A DNA stretch of 64,000 bases from assembly GCF_000819845.1 (NCBI RefSeq), contig NZ_CDCG01000004.1, positions 186,001-250,000 of the forward strand, given 5' to 3'. Positions 35,012 through 44,615 of this stretch are shown one piece after another (the first letter of the stretch is position 1; each line of letters opens with the position of its first letter). Source of the DNA: Aeromonas enteropelogenes. Its GTDB lineage: Bacteria > Pseudomonadota > Gammaproteobacteria > Enterobacterales > Aeromonadaceae. A program made the translations under genes and the position numbers. The notes under the pieces are model-generated. The model had not been told where the DNA came from and searched no databases. It saw nothing but the letters and a program-made list of their open reading frames with translations.

Positions 35012-36184
35012 ATGGAAAACCATGTAGTTATCGAATCCAAGGGGCGGCTAGCCGCCCTTCGTGGCTGGCTGGAACCCGTGCTGGTTCTGCTGATCCTGGG
35101 GGGACTGTTTGGCTATCTGGGTAGCGAGATGGGCCTCTCCGCCATGGTGAATACCCTGTTCAACACGGCGCACCAGCTGCTGCTCAATACCGTGCTCTTT
35201 ATCATGGGGATCACCGTGCTCTCCGGTGCCCTGAGCCAGCTGTTGAGCGAGTTCGGAGTGATCCGCCTGCTGGAGGTGCTGCTGGCGCCCCTGATGAAGC
35301 CGGTGTTTCGCCTACCGGGTCGCACCGCCCTGGCGGCCCTGATGACCTTCTTCTCCGACAACCCGGCGGTGATCAGCCTCGCCAGGGACAGCCGCTTTCG
35401 CAAGGGCTTCACCCCCTGGCAGCTGGTATCGCTGACCAACTTCGGCACCGCCTTCGGCATGGGGCTGATCGTGGTGACCTTTATGGCTACCCTGCAGCTG
35501 CCGAGCGGTGAATCCACCGCCACGGCGGCGCTGATCGGCTTGCTCGGGGCCCTGGTGGGCTCAGTGGTATCCACCCGACTGATGCAGCGGATGATCCGCC
35601 CGCTGGTTGGCGAGGTGCTGCCCGAGAGTCTGGAGGGAACCCATGGTCCCAAGCCGGGCCTTCGCAAAGAGGCGGCGCCGGGCTGGCTGCGGGTGCTCAA
35701 CTCCCTGCTCGATGGCGGCAAGTCCGGCGTCGAACTCGGGATGGCGGTGATCCCCGGGGTGCTGATCATCAGCACCTTCGTGATGCTGCTGACCTTCGGC
35801 CCGGGGGAGAAGGGTTATACCGGCGAGGCCTTCCAGGGGGTGGCGCTGCTGCCTGTGCTGGCGGCCAAGGCGGGCTGGCTGTTTGATCTGCTGTTCGGCT
35901 TCCAGCAGCCGGAGCTGGTCGCCTTCCCGGCCACCTCCCTCGGTGCGGTCGGCGCGGCCATGTCGCTGGTGCCCCCCTTTATCGCCAAGGGGTGGATCAC
36001 CGGCAACGAGGTGGCCGTGTTCACCGCCATGGGGATGTGCTGGAGCGGCTTTTTGAGCACCCACACTGCCATGCTGGATGCCCTCGGCTATCGTCATCTC
36101 ACCTCTCGCGCCATCGTGGCCCACACCGTCGGCGGCCTGTGCGCCGGGGTGGCGGCGCACCAGCTCTATCTGCTGCTCGGCTAA
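35012..36184 (+). CDS. YjiH-like nucleoside-recognition (Gate) membrane protein
   Basis: Inner-membrane protein of 390 residues with about ten hydrophobic segments. It resembles the nucleoside-recognition/SpmB-type Gate domain proteins. Characteristic stretches are FSDNPAVISLARDSRF, TNFGTAFGMGLIV, GVLIISTFVMLLTFGPG and LVAFPATSLGAVGAAMSLVPPFI. Transport of a small solute is likely but the substrate is unknown. ATG 35012 (MENHVV) follows GCAGGATAGAT; an in-frame start at 34928 reads through leader hairpins and is unlikely. It has a long structured leader upstream and a strong terminator downstream, so it is a single-gene unit. Confidence 0.82.
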   Translation: MENHVVIESKGRLAALRGWLEPVLVLLILGGLFGYLGSEMGLSAMVNTLFNTAHQLLLNTVLFIMGITVLSGALSQLLSEFGVIRLLEVLLAPLMKPVFRLPGRTALAALMTFFSDNPAVISLARDSRFRKGFTPWQLVSLTNFGTAFGMGLIVVTFMATLQLPSGESTATAALIGLLGALVGSVVSTRLMQRMIRPLVGEVLPESLEGTHGPKPGLRKEAAPGWLRVLNSLLDGGKSGVELGMAVIPGVLIISTFVMLLTFGPGEKGYTGEAFQGVALLPVLAAKAGWLFDLLFGFQQPELVAFPATSLGAVGAAMSLVPPFIAKGWITGNEVAVFTAMGMCWSGFLSTHTAMLDALGYRHLTSRAIVAHTVGGLCAGVAAHQLYLLLG

Positions 36185-36200
36185 GTGGGCAAGGCATAAA

Positions 36201-36229
36201 AAAGAGGCTCTTCTGAGCCTCTTTGCATT
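36201..36229. terminator. Bidirectional terminator
   Basis: A perfect 10-bp stem AAAGAGGCTC (36201-36210) / GAGCCTCTTT (36215-36224) with a TTCT loop has A and T runs on both sides. It serves the YjiH-like gene and the convergent B3/B4 gene. Confidence 0.92.
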
Positions 36230-36264
36230 TCTGCCCCTGCCGGTGTCGTCAGGGGGAAAGGGGC

Positions 36265-36957
36265 TCAGCCCTGCTCGCCAATCAGGACCTGTTCGATCAG
36301 GGCTCCCGGCATCATCTGGCGAATGCCGGCTACCAGCTTCTCCCCGGCCTCATGGAGGGCTTCCAGCGGCATCTCGGGCAGGCTCTCCAGAATGAACCAC
36401 ATCTTGCTGGACTCCACGCTGAGGCGGGTGCGCACCCCCTGCCGCCAGTTCCAGCGCCGGCAGGTGACGCCCTTGTCATCCCGCCAGACCACTTCGCCCG
36501 GCTCGGGAGATTCGTGGGCGGTTTCACCCCCCTTGACGGTGTCGAACAGCTCGCTGCCATCGGCCACCACCAGACGGGGGATGCCCTGATAGGCGACCAG
36601 GTTCTCCCCTCCGACCGGGATGGCGTACTCGATGCTGATGGCGTTGTAGAGATCGACGATGGGGTCGATGCTCGGCAGGCTGCCATCGCGAGCCACCCGC
36701 TTTCTCAGCGCCTCGGCGGAGCAAGGGGTGCGCTGCGGCTTGGCACCAAATTTCCTGAACACGTCCGCCCAAGCGCTAAGGTGCGCCTCGGCCCATGGGG
36801 CATCCCCCTGCGCCATGGCGGCAAAGGCGCTGTCCAGCGCACGAGCGCCCACGTCGGGATCGCTGATGGCCGCCGCCTGCACCGTGATGCTGAGGGCTCT
36901 GAATCCGGGAGCGATGGGAGTGACTTCGGGGGCAATCAGGGGTGTTATCAACGACAT
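36265..36957 (-). CDS. B3/B4-domain (tRNA-synthetase-like) protein
   Basis: Cytoplasmic protein of 230 residues resembling the free-standing B3/B4 domain of phenylalanyl-tRNA synthetase beta chain (COG3382 type). Seen are PIVDLYNAISIEYAIPVGGENL, GEVVWRDDKGVTCRRWNWRQG and SSKMWFILESLP, the usual order for this family. B3/B4 domains carry editing pockets, so hydrolysis of mischarged tRNA or binding of amino-acid-like ligands has been proposed; function is not established here. ATG 36957 is preceded by GGAG at good spacing. The 454 bp upstream contain no other gene. Confidence 0.8.
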   Translation of the reverse strand: MSLITPLIAPEVTPIAPGFRALSITVQAAAISDPDVGARALDSAFAAMAQGDAPWAEAHLSAWADVFRKFGAKPQRTPCSAEALRKRVARDGSLPSIDPIVDLYNAISIEYAIPVGGENLVAYQGIPRLVVADGSELFDTVKGGETAHESPEPGEVVWRDDKGVTCRRWNWRQGVRTRLSVESSKMWFILESLPEMPLEALHEAGEKLVAGIRQMMPGALIEQVLIGEQG

Positions 36958-37411
36958 AAGGACTCCAGGACAGGTGTTTGACTTAAGAGAGGCAGGGCCA
37001 CCGAGAACAAGGGACCCAAGATACCAAGATGAGCGGACCCGATCTGCGAGCCATCTTGCGGGAAGCGGGATGATAAGAAAATCGACATCATCTTAATGCC
37101 AATAAGATTCCCTAATAAATGCGCCGATAAAAGGGGACTTGTCTGCTGCCTCTTATGGCCGCAAGGGGCCAGAGTGCAGGAGGCAAACGGCCTTGCCGCT
37201 GCCACTTGCCGCTTGGCGCGCAGGCGGCAGCTTCTGGCCGCCGGTGGCTTGCGGGGAGGGGGCGCTTCCCACTTCACGAGTCGATGCGGCTCGGTAAATC
37301 AGATGGCGGCTCAAGGCGTTAGCCATGGTCGGCGTTTTTTTCGCCATGTTGGCCCCGCTTATGCACTTCTCTTGGCAACACCACCCAGGGCCATCGCCGC
37401 GGAGAGATATC
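36958..37411. other. Intergenic region without recognised genes
   Basis: A divergent interval between the B3/B4 gene and the small gene at 37412. TTGACT near 36979 and AT-rich patches around 37085-37120 could be promoters, but none is convincing. A GC-rich block at 37150-37270 has several short inverted repeats (GGCCGCAAGGGGCC, and GGCG..CGCC near 37331-37347). Confidence 0.35.
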
Positions 37412-37870
37412 ATGATGATCAGTACCCTGCTTCCCATCGCCTCAATTGCCCTCAAGCTCGGCAGTCAGTTGCTGAGCGGCAGTGGCAAGACGCAAGCGGC
37501 GCCGCAGGCCGCACAGCCGGAGCGCCTGGCCCCGACGGTCCAGAGCCTGTTCCAGCGGCTCGGCATCAAGGATGCTAACAGCGAGCAAAACCGCCCCGCC
37601 ATCAACCACTTTATGAGCGATCTGGTGCAGAGCCTGGGGCAGGAGTTCGGTGGCCAGTCCCTGCCGGATGCCATCGACGCAGCCCGCAGCCAGCTCGCCA
37701 ATGGCACCCAGGGCACCCGCCTCGATGCGCTGCGCAGCGAACTCGACACCCTCAAGGGCTCCCTGGGTGCAAGCAGCCTTAACCTTGATCAGCTGCTCGC
37801 CGCCTTTAAACAGACCCTGCCCAACGGCAAGGGGGAGGGGGTCGGCAGGCTGCTTAATGCCAGCGTGTGA
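37412..37870 (+). CDS. Small protein of unknown function
   Basis: Protein of 152 residues starting MMISTLLPIASIALKLGSQLLSG, an amphipathic or weakly hydrophobic start, followed by a Gln/Ala-rich linker and a helical remainder with regular Leu spacing (LDALRSELDTLKGSLGASSLNLDQLLAAFKQ). No family is recognised. GGAG lies seven bases before ATG 37412, and a second ATG follows directly. It is a single gene ending in a very strong terminator. Such helical, low-complexity small proteins are often envelope or host-association factors, but that is only a possibility. Confidence 0.7.
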   Translation: MMISTLLPIASIALKLGSQLLSGSGKTQAAPQAAQPERLAPTVQSLFQRLGIKDANSEQNRPAINHFMSDLVQSLGQEFGGQSLPDAIDAARSQLANGTQGTRLDALRSELDTLKGSLGASSLNLDQLLAAFKQTLPNGKGEGVGRLLNASV

Positions 37871-37882
37871 ACTCGGCTGAAT

Positions 37883-37922
37883 AAAACAAAACGGCAACCT
37901 GATGGTTGCCGTTTTGTTTTTT
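37883..37922. terminator. Strong bidirectional terminator
   Basis: A perfect 17-bp stem (37883-37899 with 37904-37920) and a TGAT loop; the core is ACGGCAACC/GGTTGCCGT with A and T runs. It lies between two convergent genes. Confidence 0.95.
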
Positions 37923-37932
37923 GCTCAAAGGG

Positions 37933-38568
37933 TTATGCGCGAGGCGAGGGCGGGCTTGCCATGTCGCCGGCCAGCTCCGTCAACCCTTTTGCCTGGAGGG
38001 CTTGGACGGCACCCTGGCGATCCCCCTCATCCTTGTTCTGGCTCAGTTTGAACTTGCCGACCAGCCGCACTACCTCGATCTCGATGCCAACCACGGCTTG
38101 CACCATGGCCTCGAGATAGTCTCGCGGCGCATCCGCCATCTTCCATGGCGCTGGCTCCCCGGCCTCGTGGCGGCGGGTCAGGTTTGCCAGCAGACGGCGT
38201 ACGAAACGGGCATCGTCGCGCACCCGGATGCGGCCGTGGGCATGCACCACGCTGTAGTTCCAGGTCGGCACTTGTTTATGGTGCGCCTGCTTGCCCGGAT
38301 ACCAGTTGGGGGAGATATAGCCGTCGGCGGCCTTGAAGATCACCAGCACCTCGCCGCCATCCTTGACCTCCTGCCAGAGCGGGTTGTTGCGGGCCACATG
38401 GGCGCGCAGGACGCCGTGCTCCCCCTCTTCACCGTCAAATTCAAAGGGGAGGTGGTTGGCATCGAGCCCCTGTTCGCCATGGGTGATCAGGGCGCCCAGC
38501 GGATGGGCCAGGATCAATTGATGCAAGGCCTTGGGGTCGGTGGCCGAGAAATGGGGTGGCAGATACAT
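37933..38568 (-). CDS. PaiB-family FMN-binding protein
   Basis: Flavin-binding split-barrel protein of 211 residues similar to B. subtilis PaiB, described as a negative regulator of sporulation and protease genes; in Gram-negative bacteria the role is unclear. Seen are MYLPPHF, HPLGALITHG, NHLPFEF, HVARNNPLW, the flavin-site stretch YISPNWYPGKQAHHKQVPTWNY and the C-terminal GFKLSQNK-like element (VGKFKLSQNKDEGDR). ATG 38568 follows AAGGAA at good spacing; a longer frame to 38646 lacks homology. It is downstream of argH on the same strand but separated by a terminator. Confidence 0.9.
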   Translation of the reverse strand: MYLPPHFSATDPKALHQLILAHPLGALITHGEQGLDANHLPFEFDGEEGEHGVLRAHVARNNPLWQEVKDGGEVLVIFKAADGYISPNWYPGKQAHHKQVPTWNYSVVHAHGRIRVRDDARFVRRLLANLTRRHEAGEPAPWKMADAPRDYLEAMVQAVVGIEIEVVRLVGKFKLSQNKDEGDRQGAVQALQAKGLTELAGDMASPPSPRA

Positions 38569-38670
38569 GCAGGTTCCTTCTGGTTGGCGCTGAGATCCAT
38601 TCAGCCTGGTCAGGGAGATATGCCCGCTTTGCCGCCTTCGGGGCAAGCGGAACGAGCGGATAACCCGACA

Positions 38671-38694
38671 TAAAAAAGAGGGCTGGCGCCCTCT
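38671..38694 (-). terminator. Terminator of the arg operon
   Basis: Read on the minus strand, AGAGGGC/GCCCTCT (38677-38694) with a four-base loop is followed by TTTTTT. It lies 19 bases after the argH stop. Confidence 0.85.
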
Positions 38695-38712
38695 CCTGAT
38701 ATCCCGGTGGGA

Positions 38713-40095
38713 TTAACCGCGTTTGGCCAGCCAGGCTTCGGCGGCGGTGAGGGCAGCTTCTACCTGCTCACGGGCGACACCGCCCTTGGCAACCCGCTTG
38801 GCCAGGGTCGCTTCCAGCTCCAGATTGGGGTAGACGTCGAAGTCGATCTCCGGGCTGAAGCGCTGGAACTCGCCGATGGAGAGCTCCTCCAGCGGCTTGT
38901 GCACGCCGATGGCGTAGACCACGGTCTCACCGACGATATGGTGTGCCTCCCGAAACGGGATCCCCTTGGCCACCAGGTAGTCCGCCAGCTCGGTGGCGTT
39001 GGCGTAGCCGCCCTGGGCCGCCGCCATGGTGCGCTCGCCATTCACTTTCAGGTCGATCAGCACCAGGGCCGCCATGTCGAGGCAGTCGTGCCAGGTATCG
39101 AGGGCATCGAACAGCCCCTCCTTGTCTTCCTGCATGTCCTTGTTGTAGGCCAGCGGCAGCGCCTTGAGGCTCATCAGCATGCCCAGCTGGGCGCCAACCA
39201 CCCGACCTGTCTTGCCACGAATAAGCTCCAAAGCATCCGGGTTCTTCTTCTGCGGCATCAGGGAGGAGCCGGAGGTGACCGCATCGGAGAGCTCGACAAA
39301 GCCCGCCTCGCCGGTGTTGTAGAAGATCAGATCTTCGGCAAAGCGCGACAGATGGGTCATGGAGAGCGACGCCACGTGCATCAGCTCCACCACGTGATCC
39401 CGATCCGACACAGAATCCAGGCTGTTGCGGGTGGCGCCGGCAAAGCCCATATCCAGCGCCAGCGCCTCGCGGTCGATGGCATAGGCGGTACCCGCCAGGG
39501 CGCCGCAGCCGAGCGGACTGGTATCGAGGCGTTTGAGGGCATCCTGCAGGCGGGAGTGATCCCGCTCCAGCATCTCCACATAGGCCAGCGCCCAGTGGGC
39601 GTAAGTGACCGGCTGGGCGCGCTGCAAATGGGTGTAACCGGGCAGCACGGCGGCCTGATTGGCCCGGGCGGAGGCCACCAGCCCCTGTTGCAGGACGGTG
39701 ATGGAGGCGGCCAGCAGCTCGCCCTGCGCCTTGCACCAGAGCTTGAGGTCGGTGGCGACCTGATCGTTGCGCGAGCGGCCGGTGTGCAGCTTCTTGCCGA
39801 GATCGCCGACCGCGGCGATGAGTTTGCCCTCGACCCAGGAGTGGATGTCTTCGGCATCCGAGCTGAGGATCTGTTGGGGATCCTGCTGCACCGAGGCGAG
39901 CAGCACCTCCATCGCCTGTTGCAGTTTTGCCTGCTCGCCCTCGGTCAACACGCCCACCTTGACCAAGGCGCGGGCCCAGGCCATGGAGCCCTGGATATCC
40001 TGCTCCGCCAGGCGGTAATCGAACCGCAGCGAATCGTTGAACTGCTTGAACCGGCTATCGGCTCCCTGACTGAAGCGTCCACCCCAAAGTGCCAT
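38713..40095 (-). CDS. argH: Argininosuccinate lyase
   Basis: ArgH splits argininosuccinate into arginine and fumarate, the last step of arginine synthesis. It is 460 residues, normal for the family. The fumarase-superfamily signature [11 protein letters not shown] is present, as are the N-terminal [25 protein letters not shown] and [11 protein letters not shown]-like ([12 protein letters not shown]) blocks. AAGGAG lies before ATG 40095. It is the last gene of argCBFGH, 195 bp after argG, with an 11-bp hairpin in that gap. Confidence 0.97.
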   Translation of the reverse strand: MALWGGRFSQGADSRFKQFNDSLRFDYRLAEQDIQGSMAWARALVKVGVLTEGEQAKLQQAMEVLLASVQQDPQQILSSDAEDIHSWVEGKLIAAVGDLGKKLHTGRSRNDQVATDLKLWCKAQGELLAASITVLQQGLVASARANQAAVLPGYTHLQRAQPVTYAHWALAYVEMLERDHSRLQDALKRLDTSPLGCGALAGTAYAIDREALALDMGFAGATRNSLDSVSDRDHVVELMHVASLSMTHLSRFAEDLIFYNTGEAGFVELSDAVTSGSSLMPQKKNPDALELIRGKTGRVVGAQLGMLMSLKALPLAYNKDMQEDKEGLFDALDTWHDCLDMAALVLIDLKVNGERTMAAAQGGYANATELADYLVAKGIPFREAHHIVGETVVYAIGVHKPLEELSIGEFQRFSPEIDFDVYPNLELEATLAKRVAKGGVAREQVEAALTAAEAWLAKRG

Positions 40096-40240
40096 ACTGC
40101 TCTCCTTGAATGCGTTGTCGGCGGCGCCTGGCCCCCGAGCGTGAAATCGTGCCTTGTTTGTCTGTCCTCTGCTCTGACAGAGGGTTATCTCACAGACGCG
40201 GCCAGGGCGCTGCCGCTTTGGTCACATCCCGCCACTTATG

Positions 40241-40265
40241 GGTGAGGGGGCCATGCCCCCTCACC
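40241..40265. repeat. Perfect 11-bp hairpin between argG and argH
   Basis: GGTGAGGGGGC (40241-40251) and GCCCCCTCACC (40255-40265) around CAT. There is no T run, so it is not an intrinsic terminator. It may protect or process the arg transcript between argG and argH. Confidence 0.6.
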
Positions 40266-40290
40266 GGTATCAGCGGGTCACATCGGGTGA

Positions 40291-41526
40291 TCAACCGTGG
40301 GTGTGGTCGCCACCGATGGCCAGATGCTGCTCCTTCATGGCGCGGATCCGGCTGGCCAGGGTGTAGAGACGGATAAAGCCGTCGGCATGGCTCTGGTCGT
40401 ATACCTCGTCGGCGCCGAAGGTGGCGAAGTCTTCGGAGTAGAGGCTGTTGGGCGACTTCTTCTGGGTCGCGGTGACCTGGCCCTTGTACATCTTCAGCAC
40501 CACTTCCCCGTCGAGATCCTCGGCGATGGCGTTGGCGGAGGCGAGGATCGCCTTGCACAGCGGGGTGAACCAGCGACCGTCATAGACCAGGTGAGAGAAC
40601 TCGGCACCGAGTTTTTCCCGCCAGGCGCGGGTCGGTCTGTCCAGCACCAGCTCTTCCACGGCGCGCAGCGCGGCAACCATGACGGTACCACCCGGGGTCT
40701 CGTAGCAGCCACGGGACTTCATGCCCACCATCCGGTTTTCGGTGATGTCGATGCGGCCCACGCCGTGCTTGCCGGCACGCTCGTTCAGGGTCATCAGGAT
40801 CTGGTGCGGGGTCAGCGGCTGGTCATCAACGGCCACCACTTCGCCCTTGGCGACGGTCAGCTTGACGTATTCCGGTTGATCCGGGGCCTGCTCGGCGGAG
40901 ACGGTCCACTGCCACACGGCTTCGGACGGCTCGTTCCAGGTGCTCTCCAGCTCGCCACCCTCGGTAGAGATGTGCCAGGCGTTGGCGTCACGGCTGTAGA
41001 TCTTCTTCAGGGTCGCCTTGCAGGGGATCTGGCGGGCTTCCAGATAGGCCAGCAGATCTTCCCGGGAGCGCATGTCCCACAGACGCCAGGGGGCGATCAC
41101 TTTCAGCTGGGGTGCTAGGGCGGCGACTGCGCCTTCGAAACGCACCTGGTCGTTACCCTTGCCGGTGCAACCGTGGGAGATGGCGTCGGCACCCTCGGCC
41201 AGCGCGGCCTCGACCATGGCCTTGGCGATCACCGGACGGGCCATGGAGGTGCCCAGCAGGTAGGTACCCTCGTAGACGGCGCCGGTCTTCAGGGTCGGGT
41301 AGACGTACTCTTTGACGAACTCTTCGCGCAGATCCTTGATGATGCACTTGGTGGCGCCGGAGGCGATGGCCTTCTGCTCGATCCCTTCCAGATCGTCGCG
41401 CTCCTGACCCACGTCGGCGACGAAGGCGATGATCTCGGCGTCATAATGCTCCTTGAGCCAAGGAATAATGGCCGAGGTATCCAGTCCGCCCGAGTAAGCC
41501 AGTACTATCTTGTTGATTCCGCTCAT
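40291..41526 (-). CDS. argG: Argininosuccinate synthase
   Basis: ArgG joins citrulline and aspartate with ATP to make argininosuccinate. It is 411 residues, the common bacterial short type rather than the longer E. coli form. The ATP-binding P-loop AYSGGLDTS is at residues 10-18. Other landmarks are [54 protein letters not shown] and [10 protein letters not shown]. It lies between argF and argH in the arg operon. Confidence 0.97.
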   Translation of the reverse strand: MSGINKIVLAYSGGLDTSAIIPWLKEHYDAEIIAFVADVGQERDDLEGIEQKAIASGATKCIIKDLREEFVKEYVYPTLKTGAVYEGTYLLGTSMARPVIAKAMVEAALAEGADAISHGCTGKGNDQVRFEGAVAALAPQLKVIAPWRLWDMRSREDLLAYLEARQIPCKATLKKIYSRDANAWHISTEGGELESTWNEPSEAVWQWTVSAEQAPDQPEYVKLTVAKGEVVAVDDQPLTPHQILMTLNERAGKHGVGRIDITENRMVGMKSRGCYETPGGTVMVAALRAVEELVLDRPTRAWREKLGAEFSHLVYDGRWFTPLCKAILASANAIAEDLDGEVVLKMYKGQVTATQKKSPNSLYSEDFATFGADEVYDQSHADGFIRLYTLASRIRAMKEQHLAIGGDHTHG

Positions 41527-41580
41527 TTTACTTCTCTCCGTGATGATTCTATAAAGGGTTGTGATTCGGGTTGAGGACCG

Positions 41581-42504
41581 TTATTTGCCGCACACTTGGC
41601 CGCCCAGCAGGGTCAGCAGCACGGCGTTCTGGATATGCATCCGGTTTTCCGCCTCATCCATGATGAGGGAGGCCGGGCCATCCATGACTTGCGAGGTGAT
41701 CTCCAGCTCCCGGTGTGCCGGCTGGCAGTGCAGCACGTGCTGGATGCCGGTGCGATCGAGCAGGGCCTGGTTGATCTGGTAGGGCATGAAGAGATCGGTG
41801 ACCTGCTCCATCGGGGTGCTGTCGCCCATCGACACCCAGGTGTCGGTGTAGGCCACGTCGAACCCTTCGATATCCGCCACGTCATCGCTGATGTGGATGG
41901 TCGCGCCTGACTGGGCCGCCAGTGCCTGGGCCTGCAGGAAGATCTGGGTATCCGGGCCGTGGCCCTTAGGGCAGATCAGGGTGACGTCGGTACCGAGCGT
42001 CGCCCCCAGCAGCAGCAGGGAGTGGCTGACGTTGTTGCCATCGCCGAGATACGCCAGCTTCACCTTGGACAGATCGTCGTAGTGTTCGGCGATGGTCATG
42101 AAGTCCGCCAGCCCCTGGCAGGGGTGGTAGAGGTTGCACAGGCTGTTCACCACCGGCACAGAGCCATGCTCGGCCAGCTCGATCAGGGTCTGGTGGTCGA
42201 ACACCCGGGCGACGATGGCGTCACACCAGCGTGACAGGTTGGCGGCAAAATCCTTCACCGATTCCCGCTTGCCGAGCGCACCGTTCTGCTGATCCAGATA
42301 GACGCTGTGGCCGCCCAGTTTGGCGATGCCGATGTCGAAGGTGACCCGGGTGCGCAGGGAGGGTTTCTCGAACAGGGTCACCACGCTCTTGCCCGCCAGT
42401 GCCTGGCCGTACTTTTTCGGATCTGCCTTGACCGATTTGCCCAAGGCGATCAGCGCCTCGATCTGGGCCTTGCTCAAGTCGCTGTCTTTCAGAAGATGTT
42501 GCAT
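41581..42504 (-). CDS. argF: Ornithine carbamoyltransferase
   Basis: Transfers a carbamoyl group to ornithine, making citrulline. It is 307 residues. The carbamoyl-phosphate motif reads EKPSLRTR, where many homologues have STRTR, and the ornithine loop SMGDST is present, supporting ornithine rather than acetylornithine as substrate. The usual HCLP motif reads HCQP (HCQPAHR), a substitution in a normally conserved stretch. Other blocks are ARVFDHQTL, NSLCNLYHPCQGLADF and YLGDGNNVSHSLL. ATG 42504 follows AAGGAA; an upstream in-frame extension has no homology. It lies 25 bp after argB. Confidence 0.94.
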   Translation of the reverse strand: MQHLLKDSDLSKAQIEALIALGKSVKADPKKYGQALAGKSVVTLFEKPSLRTRVTFDIGIAKLGGHSVYLDQQNGALGKRESVKDFAANLSRWCDAIVARVFDHQTLIELAEHGSVPVVNSLCNLYHPCQGLADFMTIAEHYDDLSKVKLAYLGDGNNVSHSLLLLGATLGTDVTLICPKGHGPDTQIFLQAQALAAQSGATIHISDDVADIEGFDVAYTDTWVSMGDSTPMEQVTDLFMPYQINQALLDRTGIQHVLHCQPAHRELEITSQVMDGPASLIMDEAENRMHIQNAVLLTLLGGQVCGK

Positions 42505-42529
42505 CGGATGTTCCTTGTTCCGGTGGAGA

Positions 42530-43309
42530 TCAGAGAGATACCTGGGTGCCAACCGCACCGCCGGCCAGCAGCTTGAGCAGCTGATCCGGGTAGCGCCAGC
42601 TGGCGACACAGACCGGTTTGCCCAGGGTCTCGGCGGCATGCAGGGCGGCTTTCACCTTGACCGCCATGCCGTCGCTGATCACCCCCTTCTCCATCAGATC
42701 CAGTGCGGTCAGCTTGTCGAGCTGGGGCACCAGCTTGCCCTTGCCATCCAGGATGCCGCTCACGTCGGAGAGCATCACCAGGTCGGCGCCGATCGCCTCG
42801 GCAATGGCGGTAGCCGCCTGATCCGCGTTGACGTTCATCAGCTGGCCGTCGGCGGTGATGCCGATGGAGCTCACCACCGGCAGGAAGCCCTGAGCGAGGA
42901 TCCCCGCCACCAGTGCCGGGTTGCCCGGCTGGCAGTCACCGACCGCGCCGAGTGCCGGATCGAGCTGGGTCACCTTGCACAGACCGCCATCCGCCAGACA
43001 GAGCCCCACCGCCGGGATGCCGGTGGCGATGGCCTTGGCCATCATCTGCTTGTTGGCGGTACCGGCCAGCGCGCCGGCGATAAACGGGATCTGCTCGAAC
43101 GGGGTCACCCGCAGACCGTTCTTCTTGGTGGAGGTGAGACCCAGCCCCTTGAGCAGGTCATCCACCAGGCAGCCGCCGCCGTGCACCAGCACCAGGGGTC
43201 TGTGCTGCTCGTCCAGAAAGCTTTTGAGGGTGGCGAACAGGGCGGTCAGCGCCTCGTCGTTTTCGATCAGTGCGCCACCCAGCTTGATTACCAGAGTCTG
43301 CTTGTTCAT
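42530..43309 (-). CDS. argB: Acetylglutamate kinase
   Basis: Phosphorylates N-acetylglutamate, the second step of arginine synthesis. It is 259 residues of the amino-acid kinase fold: VIKLGGALIE, VLVHGGG, NVNADQAATAIAEAIGADLVMLSDVSGI and the C-terminal GTQV. It is the short E. coli type without the N-terminal helix that links arginine-inhibited hexameric enzymes, so feedback by arginine at this step is less likely. It lies 23 bp after argC in the operon. A much longer open frame continues upstream across argC but is a shadow. Confidence 0.96.
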   Translation of the reverse strand: MNKQTLVIKLGGALIENDEALTALFATLKSFLDEQHRPLVLVHGGGCLVDDLLKGLGLTSTKKNGLRVTPFEQIPFIAGALAGTANKQMMAKAIATGIPAVGLCLADGGLCKVTQLDPALGAVGDCQPGNPALVAGILAQGFLPVVSSIGITADGQLMNVNADQAATAIAEAIGADLVMLSDVSGILDGKGKLVPQLDKLTALDLMEKGVISDGMAVKVKAALHAAETLGKPVCVASWRYPDQLLKLLAGGAVGTQVSL

Positions 43310-43332
43310 CGTTGCGATCCTTTCTTGAGTCT

Positions 43333-44340
43333 TTAAATCAGGCCCTGGCCTGCGTCGAAACCGAATTTGATATTTATGCACTGCATCGCCTGGGAGGCGG
43401 CACCCTTGAGCAGGTTGTCGATGGCACAGACCACCACCAGCATGTTGCCCTGTTGTTGCCAGGCGATGTCGCAGTAAGGGGTACCCGCCACCCCGCGGAT
43501 GGAGGGCATCTGACCGGTGAGGCGCACCAGCGGCTTGCCTTCGTAGGCCTTGAGGTAGGCCTGATCCACCTGGGCCGGAGTCACGCCGTCCGCCAGTTGC
43601 ACATAGATGGTGGCCAGGATGCCGCGCACATAGTTGCCAAGGTGGGGCTGGAACAGCACCTCCTTGCCGAGGTGGTGGCTGATCTCCGGCTGGTGCCTGT
43701 GATTGAAGGTGCCGTAGGGATTGAGGCTCACCTCGCAGAAGCTGGTGTTGATGGCCGCCTTGCGACCGGCCCCGGAGACCCCGGAAACCGCATTGATGAT
43801 GGGCTGCCACCCCTTGGCGATGAGGCCGGCCTGCTGCAGCGGCTTGAGGGCGCACAGGGAGGCGGTCGGATAGCAGCCGGGTACGGCGACAAGCTGGGCG
43901 GCCTGGATGGCCTGTGCATTCCACTCCGCCAGACCGTAGGCGGCCTGATCCAGCCACTGCTGGCTGTCGTGGGTGAAGCCGTAGAAGGAGGCGTAGAAAT
44001 CCTGATCCTTGACCCGGAAGGCGCCGGAGAGATCGAACACCGGCAGCCCCTTGGCCAGGAACTTGGGCGCCAGCTCTGCACTCACCTCATGGGCGGTGGC
44101 CAGCAGCACCAAGTCAGCCTGGGTCAGGATCCGGGTCATGCCATCCTCGTCCAGCGGCAGCAGCGGCTGATCCAGCTTGCCTACCCACTGGGGATGCAGG
44201 GAGGAAAAACGCTTGTGGGCGTCCTGGCTGCCGGCCGAGACATAGAGCCCGAACAGCTTGAGTTGTGGATGGTTCTGGACCAGTGCGGCCAGTTCGGCTC
44301 CCGCGTAGCCACTGGCACCGACGATAACGGTGTTAAGCAT
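43333..44340 (-). CDS. argC: N-acetyl-gamma-glutamyl-phosphate reductase
   Basis: Reduces acetylglutamyl phosphate with NADPH to the semialdehyde, the third step of arginine synthesis. It is 335 residues. The NADP-binding [10 protein letters not shown] is at the N-terminus, the catalytic cysteine lies in VPGCYPTAS, and [13 protein letters not shown] and [21 protein letters not shown] follow. First gene of the argCBFGH operon, divergent from argE, with arginine-repressor-like sites between them. Confidence 0.97.
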   Translation of the reverse strand: MLNTVIVGASGYAGAELAALVQNHPQLKLFGLYVSAGSQDAHKRFSSLHPQWVGKLDQPLLPLDEDGMTRILTQADLVLLATAHEVSAELAPKFLAKGLPVFDLSGAFRVKDQDFYASFYGFTHDSQQWLDQAAYGLAEWNAQAIQAAQLVAVPGCYPTASLCALKPLQQAGLIAKGWQPIINAVSGVSGAGRKAAINTSFCEVSLNPYGTFNHRHQPEISHHLGKEVLFQPHLGNYVRGILATIYVQLADGVTPAQVDQAYLKAYEGKPLVRLTGQMPSIRGVAGTPYCDIAWQQQGNMLVVVCAIDNLLKGAASQAMQCINIKFGFDAGQGLI

Positions 44341-44540
44341 TGTTGAGTATTCCAAGTCAGAGTTCGAATTTCACAGCGTGGTGCTGCGAGGCAAGGGGTG
44401 GTCAATCGCCCCTTTGGTGCAACTGGTGCGGAGGGGCAATTCAGGCGGGGTTGTGTCGTCGGTTATAGATCAGGTGACAGAACATTAACTTTCCCTTACA
44501 ACTAGTAGCCTTTGTCGGTGGGCTGCGTATCCTGTTAAAC

Positions 44541-44580
44541 TTGCAGCATATTCATGCATTCACATTGCATTTGTATTTTC
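44541..44580. promoter_or_regulatory. Probable ArgR operator (tandem ARG boxes)
   Basis: Between argC and argE, AT-rich half-sites of the TGCATxxxxATTCA type follow one another (TTGCAGCATATTCATG, then CATTCACATTGCATTT). ArgR binds paired imperfect palindromes of this kind. The match is imperfect and the boundaries are estimated. Confidence 0.5.
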
Positions 44581-44615
44581 TATCAGAAACATTTCTGGGA
44601 CGCAAGGAGGAGCGG

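Noticed and set aside
42530-43957. A 475-codon frame suggesting an argC-argB fusion
   Set aside because: The upstream part is out of frame with argC; argB has its own start at 43309 and normal length.
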